Of a DNA stretch of 64,000 bases, positions 18,770 through 28,096 are shown in pieces. Source of the stretch: Chryseobacterium vaccae (GTDB taxonomy: Bacteria; Bacteroidota; Bacteroidia; Flavobacteriales; Weeksellaceae); assembly GCF_009602705.1 (NCBI RefSeq), contig NZ_VSWH01000001.1, positions 62,001-126,000 of the forward strand, read 5' to 3'. Numbering within the stretch: the first letter of the stretch is position 1; the number at the start of each line of letters is the position of its first letter. A model generated the notes under the pieces. It was given only the letters and a program-made list of their open reading frames with translations. It ran no database searches and was not told where the DNA came from. The position numbers and the translations under genes were made by a program.

Positions 18770-19714
18770 CTATGGATAAAGTGATTTTGTTCCGTTATGA
18801 ACTAAGTTGCTTCCCAATCCTGAGAATGATACCGAAAAATTACTGGCATTAAAACTTAAAGAACCTGTAGGAGTACATAGTCCAAGAGCAAATCTGCACT
18901 GCCCGTATGTCCCAGTTCTTTTTGTTACTTTACTTTCGCTTTTTGCTTTTCCTAAGCTGATATAGCCCCAGTCTGTCACATCAACATTAGAAACAGTTGA
19001 GCCGGAATAATAAATGGTGATCTGGTATCCTGTTTCTCCTCTTTTAGAGCCCCAAAGCCAGCTTGCCGTCCACCATTCTTTATACCATTTGGACGCTACT
19101 TTCGCCTGATTATCTGATGGGGAAATTTCTGTAGTTCCCCTTTTATCCATGATGATAAGGCCGGCAAATACATTGTCCCAGATGATGCCGGATTCGTTAT
19201 AAAAGCATAATGAATTGAATGTTTCGCCTTTATAATTCCAGGAAACTTCAATAACTTCAGTTCCTATTTTAATCTGTTCTGCTGCTGTTTCCTTTAATCC
19301 TTTCTGAGCTTCAGTCAGATTGTCCCCGGAATACAGACTTCCAATTTTTCCTATCTTCATGGTCTCGGGATAAAGAATATTTCCTTCAGCAGTAAACTGA
19401 TCCTTATCTGAAATTAAATTCTGAGAAATTTCGAGACCTTTTTGTGTTGAGAGTTTTCCTAAAACAGTTGTTCCGGTGATCTGAAGATCATTGTTTAAGT
19501 ATTTTTCAAGGCTTTTCTTCGAATCATTCAATTGTACCTGAACATTTTCAGAAATGGTTTGAGATCCCGTACTCATTTCTTTTTTCAGATCTGCTGTGGT
19601 TACTTTTACAGCCGGATTTTCCTGTACTATTTCGCTGCTTTCGTTCTGACAGCCTGTAAGGACCATTACCAATACTATGGTAAAAACCCTGAAGGGAATA
19701 AGTAGTTTTTTCAT
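18770..19714 (-). CDS. Lipoprotein of unknown function
   Basis: The 314-residue product has a lipoprotein signal (lipobox LTGC, Cys22). A Lys/Gln-rich helical segment follows at about 40-75 and then a mixed region. The C-terminal third is beta-rich with Trp-rich stretches (WYKEWWTASWLWGSKRG) and ends in Ser/Asn-rich strands. I do not recognise the family. The Trp cluster and the final strands resemble small secreted bacterial proteins of unknown role. A one-mismatch -7 box (TATCTTTA, minus strand, 19742-19749) lies 27 bases upstream. Confidence 0.65.
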   Translation of the reverse strand: MKKLLIPFRVFTIVLVMVLTGCQNESSEIVQENPAVKVTTADLKKEMSTGSQTISENVQVQLNDSKKSLEKYLNNDLQITGTTVLGKLSTQKGLEISQNLISDKDQFTAEGNILYPETMKIGKIGSLYSGDNLTEAQKGLKETAAEQIKIGTEVIEVSWNYKGETFNSLCFYNESGIIWDNVFAGLIIMDKRGTTEISPSDNQAKVASKWYKEWWTASWLWGSKRGETGYQITIYYSGSTVSNVDVTDWGYISLGKAKSESKVTKRTGTYGQCRFALGLCTPTGSLSFNASNFSVSFSGLGSNLVHNGTKSLYP

Positions 19715-19806
19715 AAATTATATATTTGATTTTGTGTGTAATAAAGATAATGAAAAAACTATTTAATTCTCTACATTTTGAATTAATTTTCATTAATATA
19801 ACTTTA

Positions 19807-19996
19807 GTTCAGGATAAGAATTTCTAAGATAATTTTGAAGCTGGGAGATGGAAGAAGGAAGTTATGAAAGTCATCAATAATAAGTGTTGATCTGTTTTTA
19901 TATTTTTAAGATAATGAAATTACATAACGACTGTTGATACTAATAACTTAAACCAACTTCCAGTTTCCTTTTTACATCTTCCAGCTTTTCAAATCT
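19807..19996 (+). repeat. Dispersed intergenic repeat R1, copy a
   Basis: The copy begins TTCAGGATAAGAATTT, then GAAGCTGGGAGATGGAAGA, GTCATCAATAATA in the middle, and ends AACTTCCAG...CATCTTCCAGC. Its two ends are imperfect inverted repeats of each other. The same elements occur in reverse orientation at 22974-23157. It fills most of the 345-bp gap between the lipoprotein gene and tatA. Confidence 0.75.
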
Positions 19997-20059
19997 TAAA
20001 ATTTTTTTAAAATTATGGTTTACCGTAAATAAGTGTATAAACTTTCGTAATTTTACAGC

Positions 20060-20401
20060 ATGGAATTAAGCATTGGAGAAATGGCATTGATCGCGGTGGC
20101 GATTGTTGTATTATTCGGCCCGGATAAACTTCCTCAGATAGCACGTGACTTGGGAGCAGGTGTAAGAAAAATGCGTGGTGCAGTGGAAGACATCAAAACT
20201 GAGATCATGAAAGAAACAGATAATCCTGTTTCTGAGATTAAGCGTGAAATTGAGAAGGTAAAAGACGCTGCCAAAGATTTCAATCCCATGAAAGATATTG
20301 AAAAGGATATTCTTACAGAACCGTCTTCTACATCTAATAATGAACCTCCAAAACCAAAGCCTGCCGATGATGAAACCTACGAAGGGCCGGTAAGCAGATA
20401 A
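20060..20401 (+). CDS. tatA: Sec-independent translocase protein TatA/TatE-like
   Basis: The 113-residue protein has the TatA/B layout: an N-terminal transmembrane helix with the F-G-P hinge (VVLFGPDKLPQIARDLG, about residues 16-32), an amphipathic helix (to about 45), then a charged tail. The acidic and Pro-rich end (PPKPKPADDETYEG) is typical of Bacteroidota. TatA forms the pore-like assembly that exports folded proteins. A TatB role cannot be excluded, since no tatC lies nearby. A one-mismatch -7 box (TAATTTTA, 20048-20055) ends 4 bases before the ATG. Confidence 0.9.
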   Translation: MELSIGEMALIAVAIVVLFGPDKLPQIARDLGAGVRKMRGAVEDIKTEIMKETDNPVSEIKREIEKVKDAAKDFNPMKDIEKDILTEPSSTSNNEPPKPKPADDETYEGPVSR

Positions 20402-20404
20402 TGT

Positions 20405-20971
20405 ATGGAGGAGATCATTCAGGAAGATAAAAAGGTTTTCTTATTCCTTAACAATTTGGGAGATCCTTCTTTTGATCAGCTTTGGATGCTGATTTCAAGT
20501 ACCTGGATCTGGGTACCGCTCTACATTATATTTCTTTATTTTTTATATAAAAACTACAAGCTAAAATCTTTAGTTTTTGTTCTGATATTCATCGCATTGG
20601 GCGCTACCGTTTCTGATCAGCTTGCCAGTGTTTTCAAATATGGGGTAGCAAGACTTAGGCCGTGTCATGATCCTTCTCTGGAACATTATATGAGGATTGT
20701 GAAATGCGGAGGACAGTACGGGTTTTACTCAGCCCATGCTTCCAATACCTTCTTTTTGGCATCTTATTTAAGTATTTTATTAAAAAAGAAACTCAATTGG
20801 TTTCCATATGCTATATTTGTATGGGCTATAGTAGTTTCCTACAGCCGGATTTATTTAGGAGTGCATTTCCCGATAGATATTTTGGTGGGGGCGTTTGTTG
20901 GATCTTTATTGGGAGTGATATTTGGTGCACTCGCCAAAAAAGTGATTAACAAACAAACGATATCCGAATGA
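20405..20971 (+). CDS. Membrane PAP2-family phosphatase
   Basis: The 188-residue protein has about five membrane helices and the three PAP2 motifs: K78...RP (KYGVARLRP), a SAH variant of PSGH at 109-111 (FYSAHASNT), and SR...H...D (SRIYLGVHFPID, 147-158). Relatives dephosphorylate undecaprenyl pyrophosphate or phosphatidyl lipids at the outer face of the inner membrane. The gene starts 3 bases after tatA and overlaps the next gene by 4 bases, so the three form an operon. Confidence 0.88.
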   Translation: MEEIIQEDKKVFLFLNNLGDPSFDQLWMLISSTWIWVPLYIIFLYFLYKNYKLKSLVFVLIFIALGATVSDQLASVFKYGVARLRPCHDPSLEHYMRIVKCGGQYGFYSAHASNTFFLASYLSILLKKKLNWFPYAIFVWAIVVSYSRIYLGVHFPIDILVGAFVGSLLGVIFGALAKKVINKQTISE

Positions 20972-21780
20972 AAAAATCTTTATTACTTGCTGCACTGATG
21001 TGCACCTCATTCTATCTTTACGGACAGGATAAAAAAACAGCTGAGGAATGTTTTAAAAAAGCAGATTATAAATGTGCTGAAGAACAATATTCCAAACTTG
21101 CAGAAAAAGAACAGATCCAGAAATTTCAGTCTGAATACTACAACAATCTGGGAACAGCGCAGAGAAGACAGGGGAAAATAACAGCTGCTTTCAGGTCTTA
21201 TGAATCTGCATTGAAAGCCAATCCGATGTCTGGATCTGTATATGCCAACCTCGCTTCACTGCACAGCCAGAAAGGCAGTAAAGCCAAAGCATTGGAATAT
21301 ATTGCTACAGGACTTAAAATAGAGCCTGAAAATCCTGAGTTTTATCTCACCCGTTCCAAAATCTATGACAGTCAGGGTAAAAAAGATCTTGCACTTAATG
21401 ATCTTAAACAGATTTTAACCTTTGCTCCTGATAATATTTTTGCAAAAACAGGACTGGCCAATCTTAAAAAAAACAATGGTGATCTTGAAGGTGCTTTGAA
21501 AGATTACAACCAGTTGATCTCCGAGAAACCTGAATCCCTTTTGTATAATGGCAGGGCAGATACTTATTTCAAGATGAAAAAGTATAAAGAAAGTCTGGCA
21601 GATGCTAATAAAGCCATTTCTATAGATCCGAAATTTGCCCAGTCTTATGTAAGCAAAGCACTTGTCTTATTTGATACTTCAAAACCTAAAGAGGCTTGTG
21701 ATAATCTGGATAAAGCAGTCAGCCTAGGATATGAAAAAGCTGTTTTGGCAGAGTATTATACTAAATGCGCAAAGAAATAA
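20968..21780 (+). CDS. Periplasmic tetratricopeptide-repeat protein
   Basis: The 270-residue product has a signal peptide (LLLAALMCTSFYLYGQ) followed by about six TPR units covering almost the whole protein (for example AFRSYESALKANPMSGSVYANLASL). TPRs mediate protein-protein contacts; no enzyme domain is present. The ATG overlaps the stop of the PAP2 gene (ATGA), which indicates translational coupling. The partner is unknown. Confidence 0.85.
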   Translation: MKKSLLLAALMCTSFYLYGQDKKTAEECFKKADYKCAEEQYSKLAEKEQIQKFQSEYYNNLGTAQRRQGKITAAFRSYESALKANPMSGSVYANLASLHSQKGSKAKALEYIATGLKIEPENPEFYLTRSKIYDSQGKKDLALNDLKQILTFAPDNIFAKTGLANLKKNNGDLEGALKDYNQLISEKPESLLYNGRADTYFKMKKYKESLADANKAISIDPKFAQSYVSKALVLFDTSKPKEACDNLDKAVSLGYEKAVLAEYYTKCAKK

Positions 21781-21872
21781 AGATCATATCCAAACTATTA
21801 TTAATAACCCTTAAATAGAAGAGACTTTTTAGCCGCTAAAGCTAAATAGAGCAGTCAATAAAAAAAGATTAA

Positions 21873-22325
21873 ATGTTAAATATTGTTCTTGTAGAACCGG
21901 AAATTCCTAATAATACAGGGAATATCGGAAGATTATGTGTAGGTACTGAAAGCAGATTACATTTAATTCATCCTTTTGGATTTGTGATTAATGATAAAAA
22001 CCTGAAGCGCTCCGGCTTGGATTACTGGGTTCATCTTGATGTAACTGAGTATTCAGATATTGAAGAATGGGTAAAAAATGTTCCGGACCTTTCACGGGTT
22101 TTCCTCATGAGTTCACACGCAGAAAAATCTTATCTTGAAAATGACTTTCAGGATGGTGACTGGCTGGTTTTTGGAAAGGAAAGCGTTGGGCTAAGCAAAG
22201 AAATTCTGGACCGTTTTGACAATCACTTAACGATCCCGATGTCAAAATTAATCAGAAGTTTTAATATTGCCAATTCTGTTGCTTTTGTAGTGGGAGAAGC
22301 AAAAAGACAGATTAATTTGAAATGA
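21873..22325 (+). CDS. trmL: tRNA (cytidine/uridine-34-2'-O)-methyltransferase TrmL
   Basis: This 150-residue SpoU-family SPOUT methyltransferase modifies the wobble ribose of certain leucine tRNAs. The characteristic start NIVLVEPEIPNNTGNIGRLC, the central LVFGKESVGLSKEIL and the C-terminal knot IPMSKLIRSFNIANSVAF are all visible. The length fits TrmL (about 157 in E. coli) rather than the longer TrmH or RlmB. It lies 92 bases after the TPR gene. Confidence 0.94.
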   Translation: MLNIVLVEPEIPNNTGNIGRLCVGTESRLHLIHPFGFVINDKNLKRSGLDYWVHLDVTEYSDIEEWVKNVPDLSRVFLMSSHAEKSYLENDFQDGDWLVFGKESVGLSKEILDRFDNHLTIPMSKLIRSFNIANSVAFVVGEAKRQINLK

Positions 22326-22362
22326 TACTGAGCTTTAACAAATACAATTAAAAAGGATCATT

Positions 22363-22836
22363 TTAGTCATTGTGATAAGGTTTCCCCTGCAGAATCTGAT
22401 CTGCACGGTAAATCTGCTCTACAATAAAAAGCCGGATCATCTGATGGGTAAAGGTCATTTTAGACAAAGACATCTTTTCATTAGCTCTGTTGTACATTTC
22501 GTCTGAAAAGCCATAGGCACCTCCAATAAGAATATGTACTTTTTTAACGGAAGAATTCATCCAGGTATCAATTTTCTGGGCGAATTCACGGCTCGTAAAC
22601 TGTTTTCCCTTTTCATCAAGCATAATAACCAGATCGGTCTTATCAATATGATTGAGAAAAAGTTTAGTTTCTTCTTTTTTCAGAAGATCGGGAGACAGGT
22701 TTTTGGCATTTTTAACATCAGGAATCTCAGTAATCTCGAAATTCCAGTGTTTGGGAAGGCGGGTAAGATAATAGCTGATCAGAGAAGTGATTTCCTTATC
22801 GTCTGTTTTTCCGATACAAAGTAAGCCGATTCGCAT
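22363..22836 (-). CDS. rlmH: 23S rRNA (pseudouridine-1915-N3)-methyltransferase RlmH
   Basis: RlmH methylates pseudouridine 1915 of 23S rRNA in assembled ribosomes. The 157-residue product carries the SPOUT C-terminal knot LIGGAYGFSDEMYNRANEKM followed by MTFTHQMIRLFIVEQIYRA. The N-terminus is MRIGLLCIGKT. I chose ATG 22836. An in-frame ATG at 22866 would add ten residues, but it lies upstream of the -7 box at 22855-22862 and so would probably not be transcribed. Confidence 0.94.
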   Translation of the reverse strand: MRIGLLCIGKTDDKEITSLISYYLTRLPKHWNFEITEIPDVKNAKNLSPDLLKKEETKLFLNHIDKTDLVIMLDEKGKQFTSREFAQKIDTWMNSSVKKVHILIGGAYGFSDEMYNRANEKMSLSKMTFTHQMIRLFIVEQIYRADQILQGKPYHND

Positions 22837-22854
22837 ATAAAAGGTTTCAAAATG

Positions 22855-22862
22855 CAAAGATA
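22855..22862 (-). promoter_or_regulatory. -7 promoter element for rlmH
   Basis: The minus strand reads TATCTTTG, an exact TAnnTTTG match, 18 bases from the chosen rlmH start. It decides between the two candidate start codons. Confidence 0.5.
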
Positions 22863-22973
22863 CCATTTTTTAAAACTGAAAAAAAGACGGCTTCTTTTAA
22901 TCGCGAAAACTCTCCCGGTTCTAAGAATCTTTTAATTTTTGAATCTTTAAATAATCTGAATTTTAAATATAAA

Positions 22974-23157
22974 AGGTTGAAAGATGGAAGAAGGAGGCTG
23001 GAAGTTACTTTTAGTTATAGATACTGTGAAACCCCTGTAAAATCAAATTAGCTAAAAAAGATGGTAATCTATTATTGATGACCTTCATAACCGCCCTCTT
23101 CCAGCTCCCAGCTTCTCAGCTCTATAAATCAAAAATTCTTATCCTGAACTGAGGTTA
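22974..23157 (-). repeat. Dispersed intergenic repeat R1, copy b (inverted relative to copy a)
   Basis: The reverse complement starts TTCAGGATAAGAATTTTTGA, continues GAAGCTGGGAGCTGGAAGAG, then GGTCATCAATAATA, and ends TAACTTCCAGCCTCCTTC. This matches copy a block by block while the middle diverges. It fills the rlmH-proximal part of the 748-bp gap 22837-23584. Confidence 0.75.
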
Positions 23158-23362
23158 AATGGCATTCACACAATATATTCTCCCTTAGAATCGTTTGAGT
23201 GTATCTATTCTTAAAAATAAATACAGATTGGTCAATCCCAACCGGGAATAAAGGACGGAGAAAATGTTTATATTTGTGGGAAGACTTATTGAAAATCTTT
23301 AAAATAATATCCGCTTATTCTGTTGAAACCCGGATTTTTATTGATTAAGTCTGTTTTAACTT

Positions 23363-23533
23363 AACCACAAAGGCACAAAAGCTATTTGCACGGATATTAG
23401 ATATGATAAAAGTTCTCAAGAGAATAAAAATCAAAGATTTTTAAAGGCTTATGTGAACTTCTATACGCAAAGGTATTTAAACTTAAAAATTACTAAAGTG
23501 TTTAAAATAAAACTTTTGTGACTTTTATGGTTT
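23363..23533. repeat. MITE-like palindromic intergenic element (R4)
   Basis: Imperfect terminal inverted repeats of about 20 bases (AACCACAAAGGCACAAAAG and CTTTTGTGACTTTTATGGTTT) enclose about 130 bases. Inside is a small perfect hairpin AAAAATC-AAA-GATTTTT at 23426-23442. No coding potential is seen. Confidence 0.55.
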
Positions 23534-23584
23534 AATAAAAAAGTTTAAACAGCTTTATTGTAAAGTGAACCTTAAAACAAATAG

Positions 23585-24598
23585 ATGAGTATAAAAGTTC
23601 CAAGATTTGTCCTGAAGATTCAGGAATTTTTTGACAATATACATATTCCTGTTCTGGGAATATCGTTGTGGCAGATGTTCCAGATTTATATTTCGGGGAT
23701 TTTTAAAGGAAAGATCGGAAGAAAAGCCGCTGCGATTTCCTGGAGTTTTACCATCAGTTTATTTCCGTTTATTCTCTTCCTACTGTCTGTATTACCCTAT
23801 ATGCCGCATTATGACAAGCTGCAGTTCTATATTTTTGAAGTACTCATGCATAATGTGTTTCCATCCAATATGGAAGGAGATATACGCGGATATATTGAGA
23901 AAAATATTATTCCGAATATGAAAGGAATCAGCAACCTTACCATTGTGCTGGCTCTGCTCTTTGCAACGAACGGAACTTTTTCCCTCATCAACGGGTTCAA
24001 TGAAAATACAGAGGAAAAACTCAGTGATGTAAAAGAATTTATTCTTTCGTTTTTTATCACGATCGGCTTTATTGTTATTGTATTTCTGGCTCTTTTCGGG
24101 GTGTATTATGCGGAAGTCGTTATAAAACCTTTCACTCCTGCTTATGATATCTCGTGGCTGGTGAATAACCTTACCAAAATTATAGGATTTGTTTCTTTTC
24201 CGCTGTTTTACTTTATCCTGTTGACCTTGTTTTACTGGCTGGGAACCGTTAAAATTGCAAGATTCAGGCAGGCTGTTCCCGGAGCTATTTTAACCACCGT
24301 TTTGTTTGTCCTGACCACTTATATCTTTGCCATCTATGTAAAAGATATTGCCCGGTATAACGTACTTTACGGCTCCATCGGAAGTATGATTCTGCTAATG
24401 GTCTGGGTAAATGTCAACGTGTATCTGCTTCTGTTCGGGAATGAATTGAATATGGCCCTCAGAAGATTGAGAATAGAAAAACTGCTCTCCGATGAAATTC
24501 AGAAAGAAGCTGTTCATTATCATGCTGCTGTTACTGAACCCAACCTGGAAAGTGACGAGGAACACCGCAGAAAACTGGAAGAGAAGAAAGAATATTAA
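23585..24598 (+). CDS. YihY/BrkB-family inner-membrane protein
   Basis: The 337-residue protein has about six membrane helices with the family signatures AAAISWSFTISLFPFILFLL, NGFNENTEE, and IGSMILLMVWVNVNVYLLLFGNELN. Members were once called ribonuclease BN by mistake; their function is unresolved and a transport role is suspected. The C-terminus is a charged cytoplasmic tail. The stop codon overlaps the end of the convergent nhaA gene by a few bases, and no terminator is visible between them. Confidence 0.88.
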   Translation: MSIKVPRFVLKIQEFFDNIHIPVLGISLWQMFQIYISGIFKGKIGRKAAAISWSFTISLFPFILFLLSVLPYMPHYDKLQFYIFEVLMHNVFPSNMEGDIRGYIEKNIIPNMKGISNLTIVLALLFATNGTFSLINGFNENTEEKLSDVKEFILSFFITIGFIVIVFLALFGVYYAEVVIKPFTPAYDISWLVNNLTKIIGFVSFPLFYFILLTLFYWLGTVKIARFRQAVPGAILTTVLFVLTTYIFAIYVKDIARYNVLYGSIGSMILLMVWVNVNVYLLLFGNELNMALRRLRIEKLLSDEIQKEAVHYHAAVTEPNLESDEEHRRKLEEKKEY

Positions 24599-25773
24599 TC
24601 TTCTATGGCTTCCGGATCTTTTTTAGAACTCATGCTCAGAATCACAAAGCCGGTTACAGCTGCTAAGAAAGATGCAATCAAAATGGCGAATTTGGCTTCA
24701 TCCTGAATCGCAATATCGTCTTTAAAGGAAAGAAGGGCAATGAAAATCGACATGGTAAATCCAATTCCTGCCAGCAAACCTACTCCAATCATTTGTAACC
24801 AGTTACTGTTTTGTGGCAGTGAACTCAGTTTTAATTTGATGGCGATAAGGGAAAAGAGGTTAATTCCAAGTAATTTTCCTAATACGAGTCCACAAATGAT
24901 TCCCAGACCTAATGTACTTGTAACTCCTTCCACCATTTCTTTTGAGAAAGCAATATTGGTATTGGTTAAAGCAAAGATTGGCATAATCAGGAAGCTTACC
25001 GGAAAATGAAGTTTATGCTCAAGTTTTTCCAATGGTGATATTTCTACATTCGAGGCGTTTGTTGGAATAGAAAACGCCAGCAGAACACCCGCTATCGTCG
25101 CATGAATTCCTGAATGATGAAGGAAATACCACAGAAAAAGCCCCGGGATGATATAAAAAACAAGACGGGTAACTTTCAGGAAATTAAGAACAAACAGAAG
25201 GGCTGCCGTTCCGAAAGATAATAAAAGGTAGGTCCAGTGAATCTGTTCTGTATAAAATATAGCAATCACCAGAATAGCCCCTAAATCATCTACAATGGCT
25301 AATGCTGCCAGAAATATTTTAATAGAGTTCGGGATCTTTTTCCCCAACATGGAAATAATGGCCAGAGAGAAAGCAATATCTGTTGCCATAGGGATTCCCC
25401 AGCCGCTTCCATATTCTGTTCCGCTGTTGAAAAGACTGTAGATCACTGCAGGAACCAGCATTCCGCCCACCGCTGCAAAAATAGGAAGCGACGCATTTTT
25501 AAAGGAGGAAAGTTCACCTTCTACCAGTTCTCTCTTAATTTCAAGCCCTACCAGAAGGAAAAAGACAGCCATAAGTCCGTCATTGATCCAGATGCTGACA
25601 GGGTAGGTCAGATGGAAAAGGTGAGTGCCGACTTCCTTATCCAGGAAATGCTGAAAGGCTTCTCCTGCAGATGAATTGGCAATAAGTAGTGAAATGAGCA
25701 CACAGAAAATAAGGATGATTCCTGATGACTGGTTGCTGCTGAAAAATTTTTTAAAATAGAGAGTTAAATTCAT
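24595..25773 (-). CDS. nhaA: Na+/H+ antiporter NhaA
   Basis: The 392-residue inner-membrane antiporter expels Na+ in exchange for protons. The ion-binding Asp pair is at D162-D163 (AIVDDLGAILVIAIFY), and D132 lies in MATDIAFSLAII, corresponding to the key aspartates of E. coli NhaA. FFLLVGLEIKRELVEGEL is also conserved. It starts 2 bases after the end of relA/spoT on the same strand, so the two genes probably share a transcript. Confidence 0.96.
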   Translation of the reverse strand: MNLTLYFKKFFSSNQSSGIILIFCVLISLLIANSSAGEAFQHFLDKEVGTHLFHLTYPVSIWINDGLMAVFFLLVGLEIKRELVEGELSSFKNASLPIFAAVGGMLVPAVIYSLFNSGTEYGSGWGIPMATDIAFSLAIISMLGKKIPNSIKIFLAALAIVDDLGAILVIAIFYTEQIHWTYLLLSFGTAALLFVLNFLKVTRLVFYIIPGLFLWYFLHHSGIHATIAGVLLAFSIPTNASNVEISPLEKLEHKLHFPVSFLIMPIFALTNTNIAFSKEMVEGVTSTLGLGIICGLVLGKLLGINLFSLIAIKLKLSSLPQNSNWLQMIGVGLLAGIGFTMSIFIALLSFKDDIAIQDEAKFAILIASFLAAVTGFVILSMSSKKDPEAIED

Positions 25774-25775
25774 GT

Positions 25776-27986
25776 CTAAGATTGTAGTCGTCTCACTCTT
25801 GAAACTCCGTCGATGTCTTTAAGTTTTTTAAATGTTTCCTCGAGCTGTCCTTTGTTCTTCACCTCAAGGTTAATATTTCCGGTGAAAACACCGTTGTTGG
25901 ATTCTATAGACATACTCTTCATGTCCATTCCCATACTTCCGCTGATTACGGCGGTAATATCATTAATCATACCCATTCTGTCAAGACCTTCAATTTCGAT
26001 CTTAACCCTGTTTTTAAAGCTTTCCGCATTCACCCATTTGGCAGGGATCACCCGGTAATCATATTGGGCTCTCAGGTTGATGGCATTCGGGCAGTTATCA
26101 CTGTGAACCTTGATCCCGTCGGAGATTGTAATAAATCCGAAGATCTTATCTCCCGGAATTACAGTACAACATTTAGCATAGCTATAGTTCAGCTTCTCTT
26201 CATCTTTCCCGAAAACGATCATGTCAAGATTCTGTTCTTTCGGTTCTTCGAAATGTAGATTTTTGGACGGTGATTTTCTGAATCTTGAAAGTAAATTATT
26301 GAATACATTTTTACTTTCAATATATTTTCTTAAACTGCTTGCATCCAGCTCGTTGCTCTGGAATTTAAGGAACAGTTCCTGAGATGATTTTAAATTGAAA
26401 AACTTCTGAAGTTTATTGATCTCTTCATCGTTGAAGTTAATTTTAGCGTGACGAAGTTTTCGTTGAAGTATTTCTTTTCCGTCCTCTACCAACTGGTTTT
26501 TCTGGGAATTCAGGTAGCTTTTGATCTTCGACTTAGCCTTCGAAGTGACTACAAATTCCAGCCAGTCAGATTTAGGCTTCTGGTTCTGGGAAGAAAGGAT
26601 ATCTACCTGATCTCCGTTTTGAAGGGTGTATGAAATAGGGACCAGCTTTCCATTGATCTTGGCTCCCAGGCATTTCATTCCAAGGTCGGAATGGACTGCA
26701 AATGCAAAATCCAGCGCTGTTGCATTGGTCGGAAGGATTTTGATCTCACCTTTTGGGGTAAATACAAATACTTCCTTCGCATATAAATTAAGTTTAATAT
26801 TATCTAAAAGTTCAGATGTGGAAAGGTTCTGCTGCTGTTCAAGAACTTCACGGATTTCGGTCACCCATTTTTCGAAATTCCGGTCGTCTGTGCTTTGTTT
26901 ATAGCCTTCTTTGTATTTATAATGGGCGGCAACACCTTTTTCAGCAATTTCGTCCATTCTTTCAGAACGTATCTGAACCTCGATCCATTTTTTGTCCGGC
27001 CCGAGAACTGTTAAATGGAGACTTTCATATCCTGTAGAGCGTGGCTGTGTAATCCAGTCCCGCATCCTTGAAGGATTACTGTGGTAGACATCTGTTACAA
27101 TAGAGTAAATTTTCCAGGCCAGGAACTTTTCATTTTTCGCATCCGATTTATAGATGATCCTTATGGCATAGTTATCAAAGACTTCCTCAAAAGAAACGCC
27201 TTGTTTCAGCATTTTCCTGTAAATGGAGGAAATGGCTTTTGCACGGCCTTTAATCGTAAAGTTTAATCCTTCTTCTTTTAATCTTTCTGAAACTTCCGTT
27301 TTAAATTCTTCAATATAGCGTTCACGGCTTTCTTTGGCAAGTTCTAGTTTTTCGGTGATCTCATTGTAAACCTCAGGACTGTTATACTTTAAAGAAAGAT
27401 CTTCCAGCTCAGATTTTATGTTGTACAATCCAAGGCGGTGTGCCATCGGAGCGTAAATATAAACCGTTTCGGAAGCAATTTTTTTCTGCTTGTCCGGAGC
27501 CATACTTTCCAGCGTACGCATATTGTGAAGGCGGTCTGCAATTTTGATCAGGATCACTCTGAAATCCTCAGACAACGTCAGAAGCAGCTTTCTGTAATTT
27601 TCAGACTGTACAGAAATATTCTGATGATTCATAATGGAGATCTTCGTGAGCCCGTTCACAATGTTGGCGATCTTTTCTCCAAAAATTTTTTTCAGATCTT
27701 CATAGGTGTAGTCTGAATCTTCAATAACGTCATGCAAAAGGGCACAGGCAATGGAAGTAGCTCCAAGACCGATCTCAGTCGCTACAATTTTAGCAACCGC
27801 AATAGGATGGTAGATATAAGGTTCCCCGGATTTTCTCCTTTGGTCCTTGTGGGCATCCAGCGCAATATCGAATGCCTTCCGGATGAGCTTATTATTTTCT
27901 TCATCCAGTGTTCTGTATGTGTTAGAAATCAGATCCTTATAACGGGCAAGGATCTCTTTGTTTTCCTGTTCTAAATCGTAACTCAT
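25776..27986 (-). CDS. Bifunctional (p)ppGpp synthetase/hydrolase RelA/SpoT
   Basis: The 736-residue stringent-response enzyme has all four usual parts: HD hydrolase (HDVIED at 85-90), synthetase (RSTGYESLHLTV at about 318-329), TGS (about 405-465, FTPKGEIKILPTNATALDFA) and a C-terminal ACT domain (about 660-735). The intact HD motif together with an intact synthetase motif suggests that both activities are present. The gene therefore resembles SpoT/Rel rather than synthetase-only RelA. A variant -7 box (TATTTTCG, 28010-28017 on the minus strand) lies 23 bases upstream. Confidence 0.95.
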   Translation of the reverse strand: MSYDLEQENKEILARYKDLISNTYRTLDEENNKLIRKAFDIALDAHKDQRRKSGEPYIYHPIAVAKIVATEIGLGATSIACALLHDVIEDSDYTYEDLKKIFGEKIANIVNGLTKISIMNHQNISVQSENYRKLLLTLSEDFRVILIKIADRLHNMRTLESMAPDKQKKIASETVYIYAPMAHRLGLYNIKSELEDLSLKYNSPEVYNEITEKLELAKESRERYIEEFKTEVSERLKEEGLNFTIKGRAKAISSIYRKMLKQGVSFEEVFDNYAIRIIYKSDAKNEKFLAWKIYSIVTDVYHSNPSRMRDWITQPRSTGYESLHLTVLGPDKKWIEVQIRSERMDEIAEKGVAAHYKYKEGYKQSTDDRNFEKWVTEIREVLEQQQNLSTSELLDNIKLNLYAKEVFVFTPKGEIKILPTNATALDFAFAVHSDLGMKCLGAKINGKLVPISYTLQNGDQVDILSSQNQKPKSDWLEFVVTSKAKSKIKSYLNSQKNQLVEDGKEILQRKLRHAKINFNDEEINKLQKFFNLKSSQELFLKFQSNELDASSLRKYIESKNVFNNLLSRFRKSPSKNLHFEEPKEQNLDMIVFGKDEEKLNYSYAKCCTVIPGDKIFGFITISDGIKVHSDNCPNAINLRAQYDYRVIPAKWVNAESFKNRVKIEIEGLDRMGMINDITAVISGSMGMDMKSMSIESNNGVFTGNINLEVKNKGQLEETFKKLKDIDGVSRVRRLQS

Positions 27987-28043
27987 TTGTGTTAATGCCT
28001 ATATTTAAACGAAAATACGAAATTTTTTAAACTTTTCAAACAT

Positions 28044-28070
28044 AAAAAATCCGCAGAACGCTCTGCGGAT
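28044..28070 (-). terminator. Intrinsic terminator upstream of relA/spoT
   Basis: A 9-bp perfect stem (ATCCGCAGA/TCTGCGGAT) is followed on the minus strand by a T-run. It ends transcription of the small gene at 28097-28462 before the relA/spoT promoter. Confidence 0.9.
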
Positions 28071-28096
28071 TACGGTTATTAGGTTTTATGTTTGTG

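Noticed and set aside
22837..22866. Longer RlmH starting at ATG 22866
   Set aside because: The added residues lie across a perfect -7 promoter box and are not part of the conserved N-terminus.
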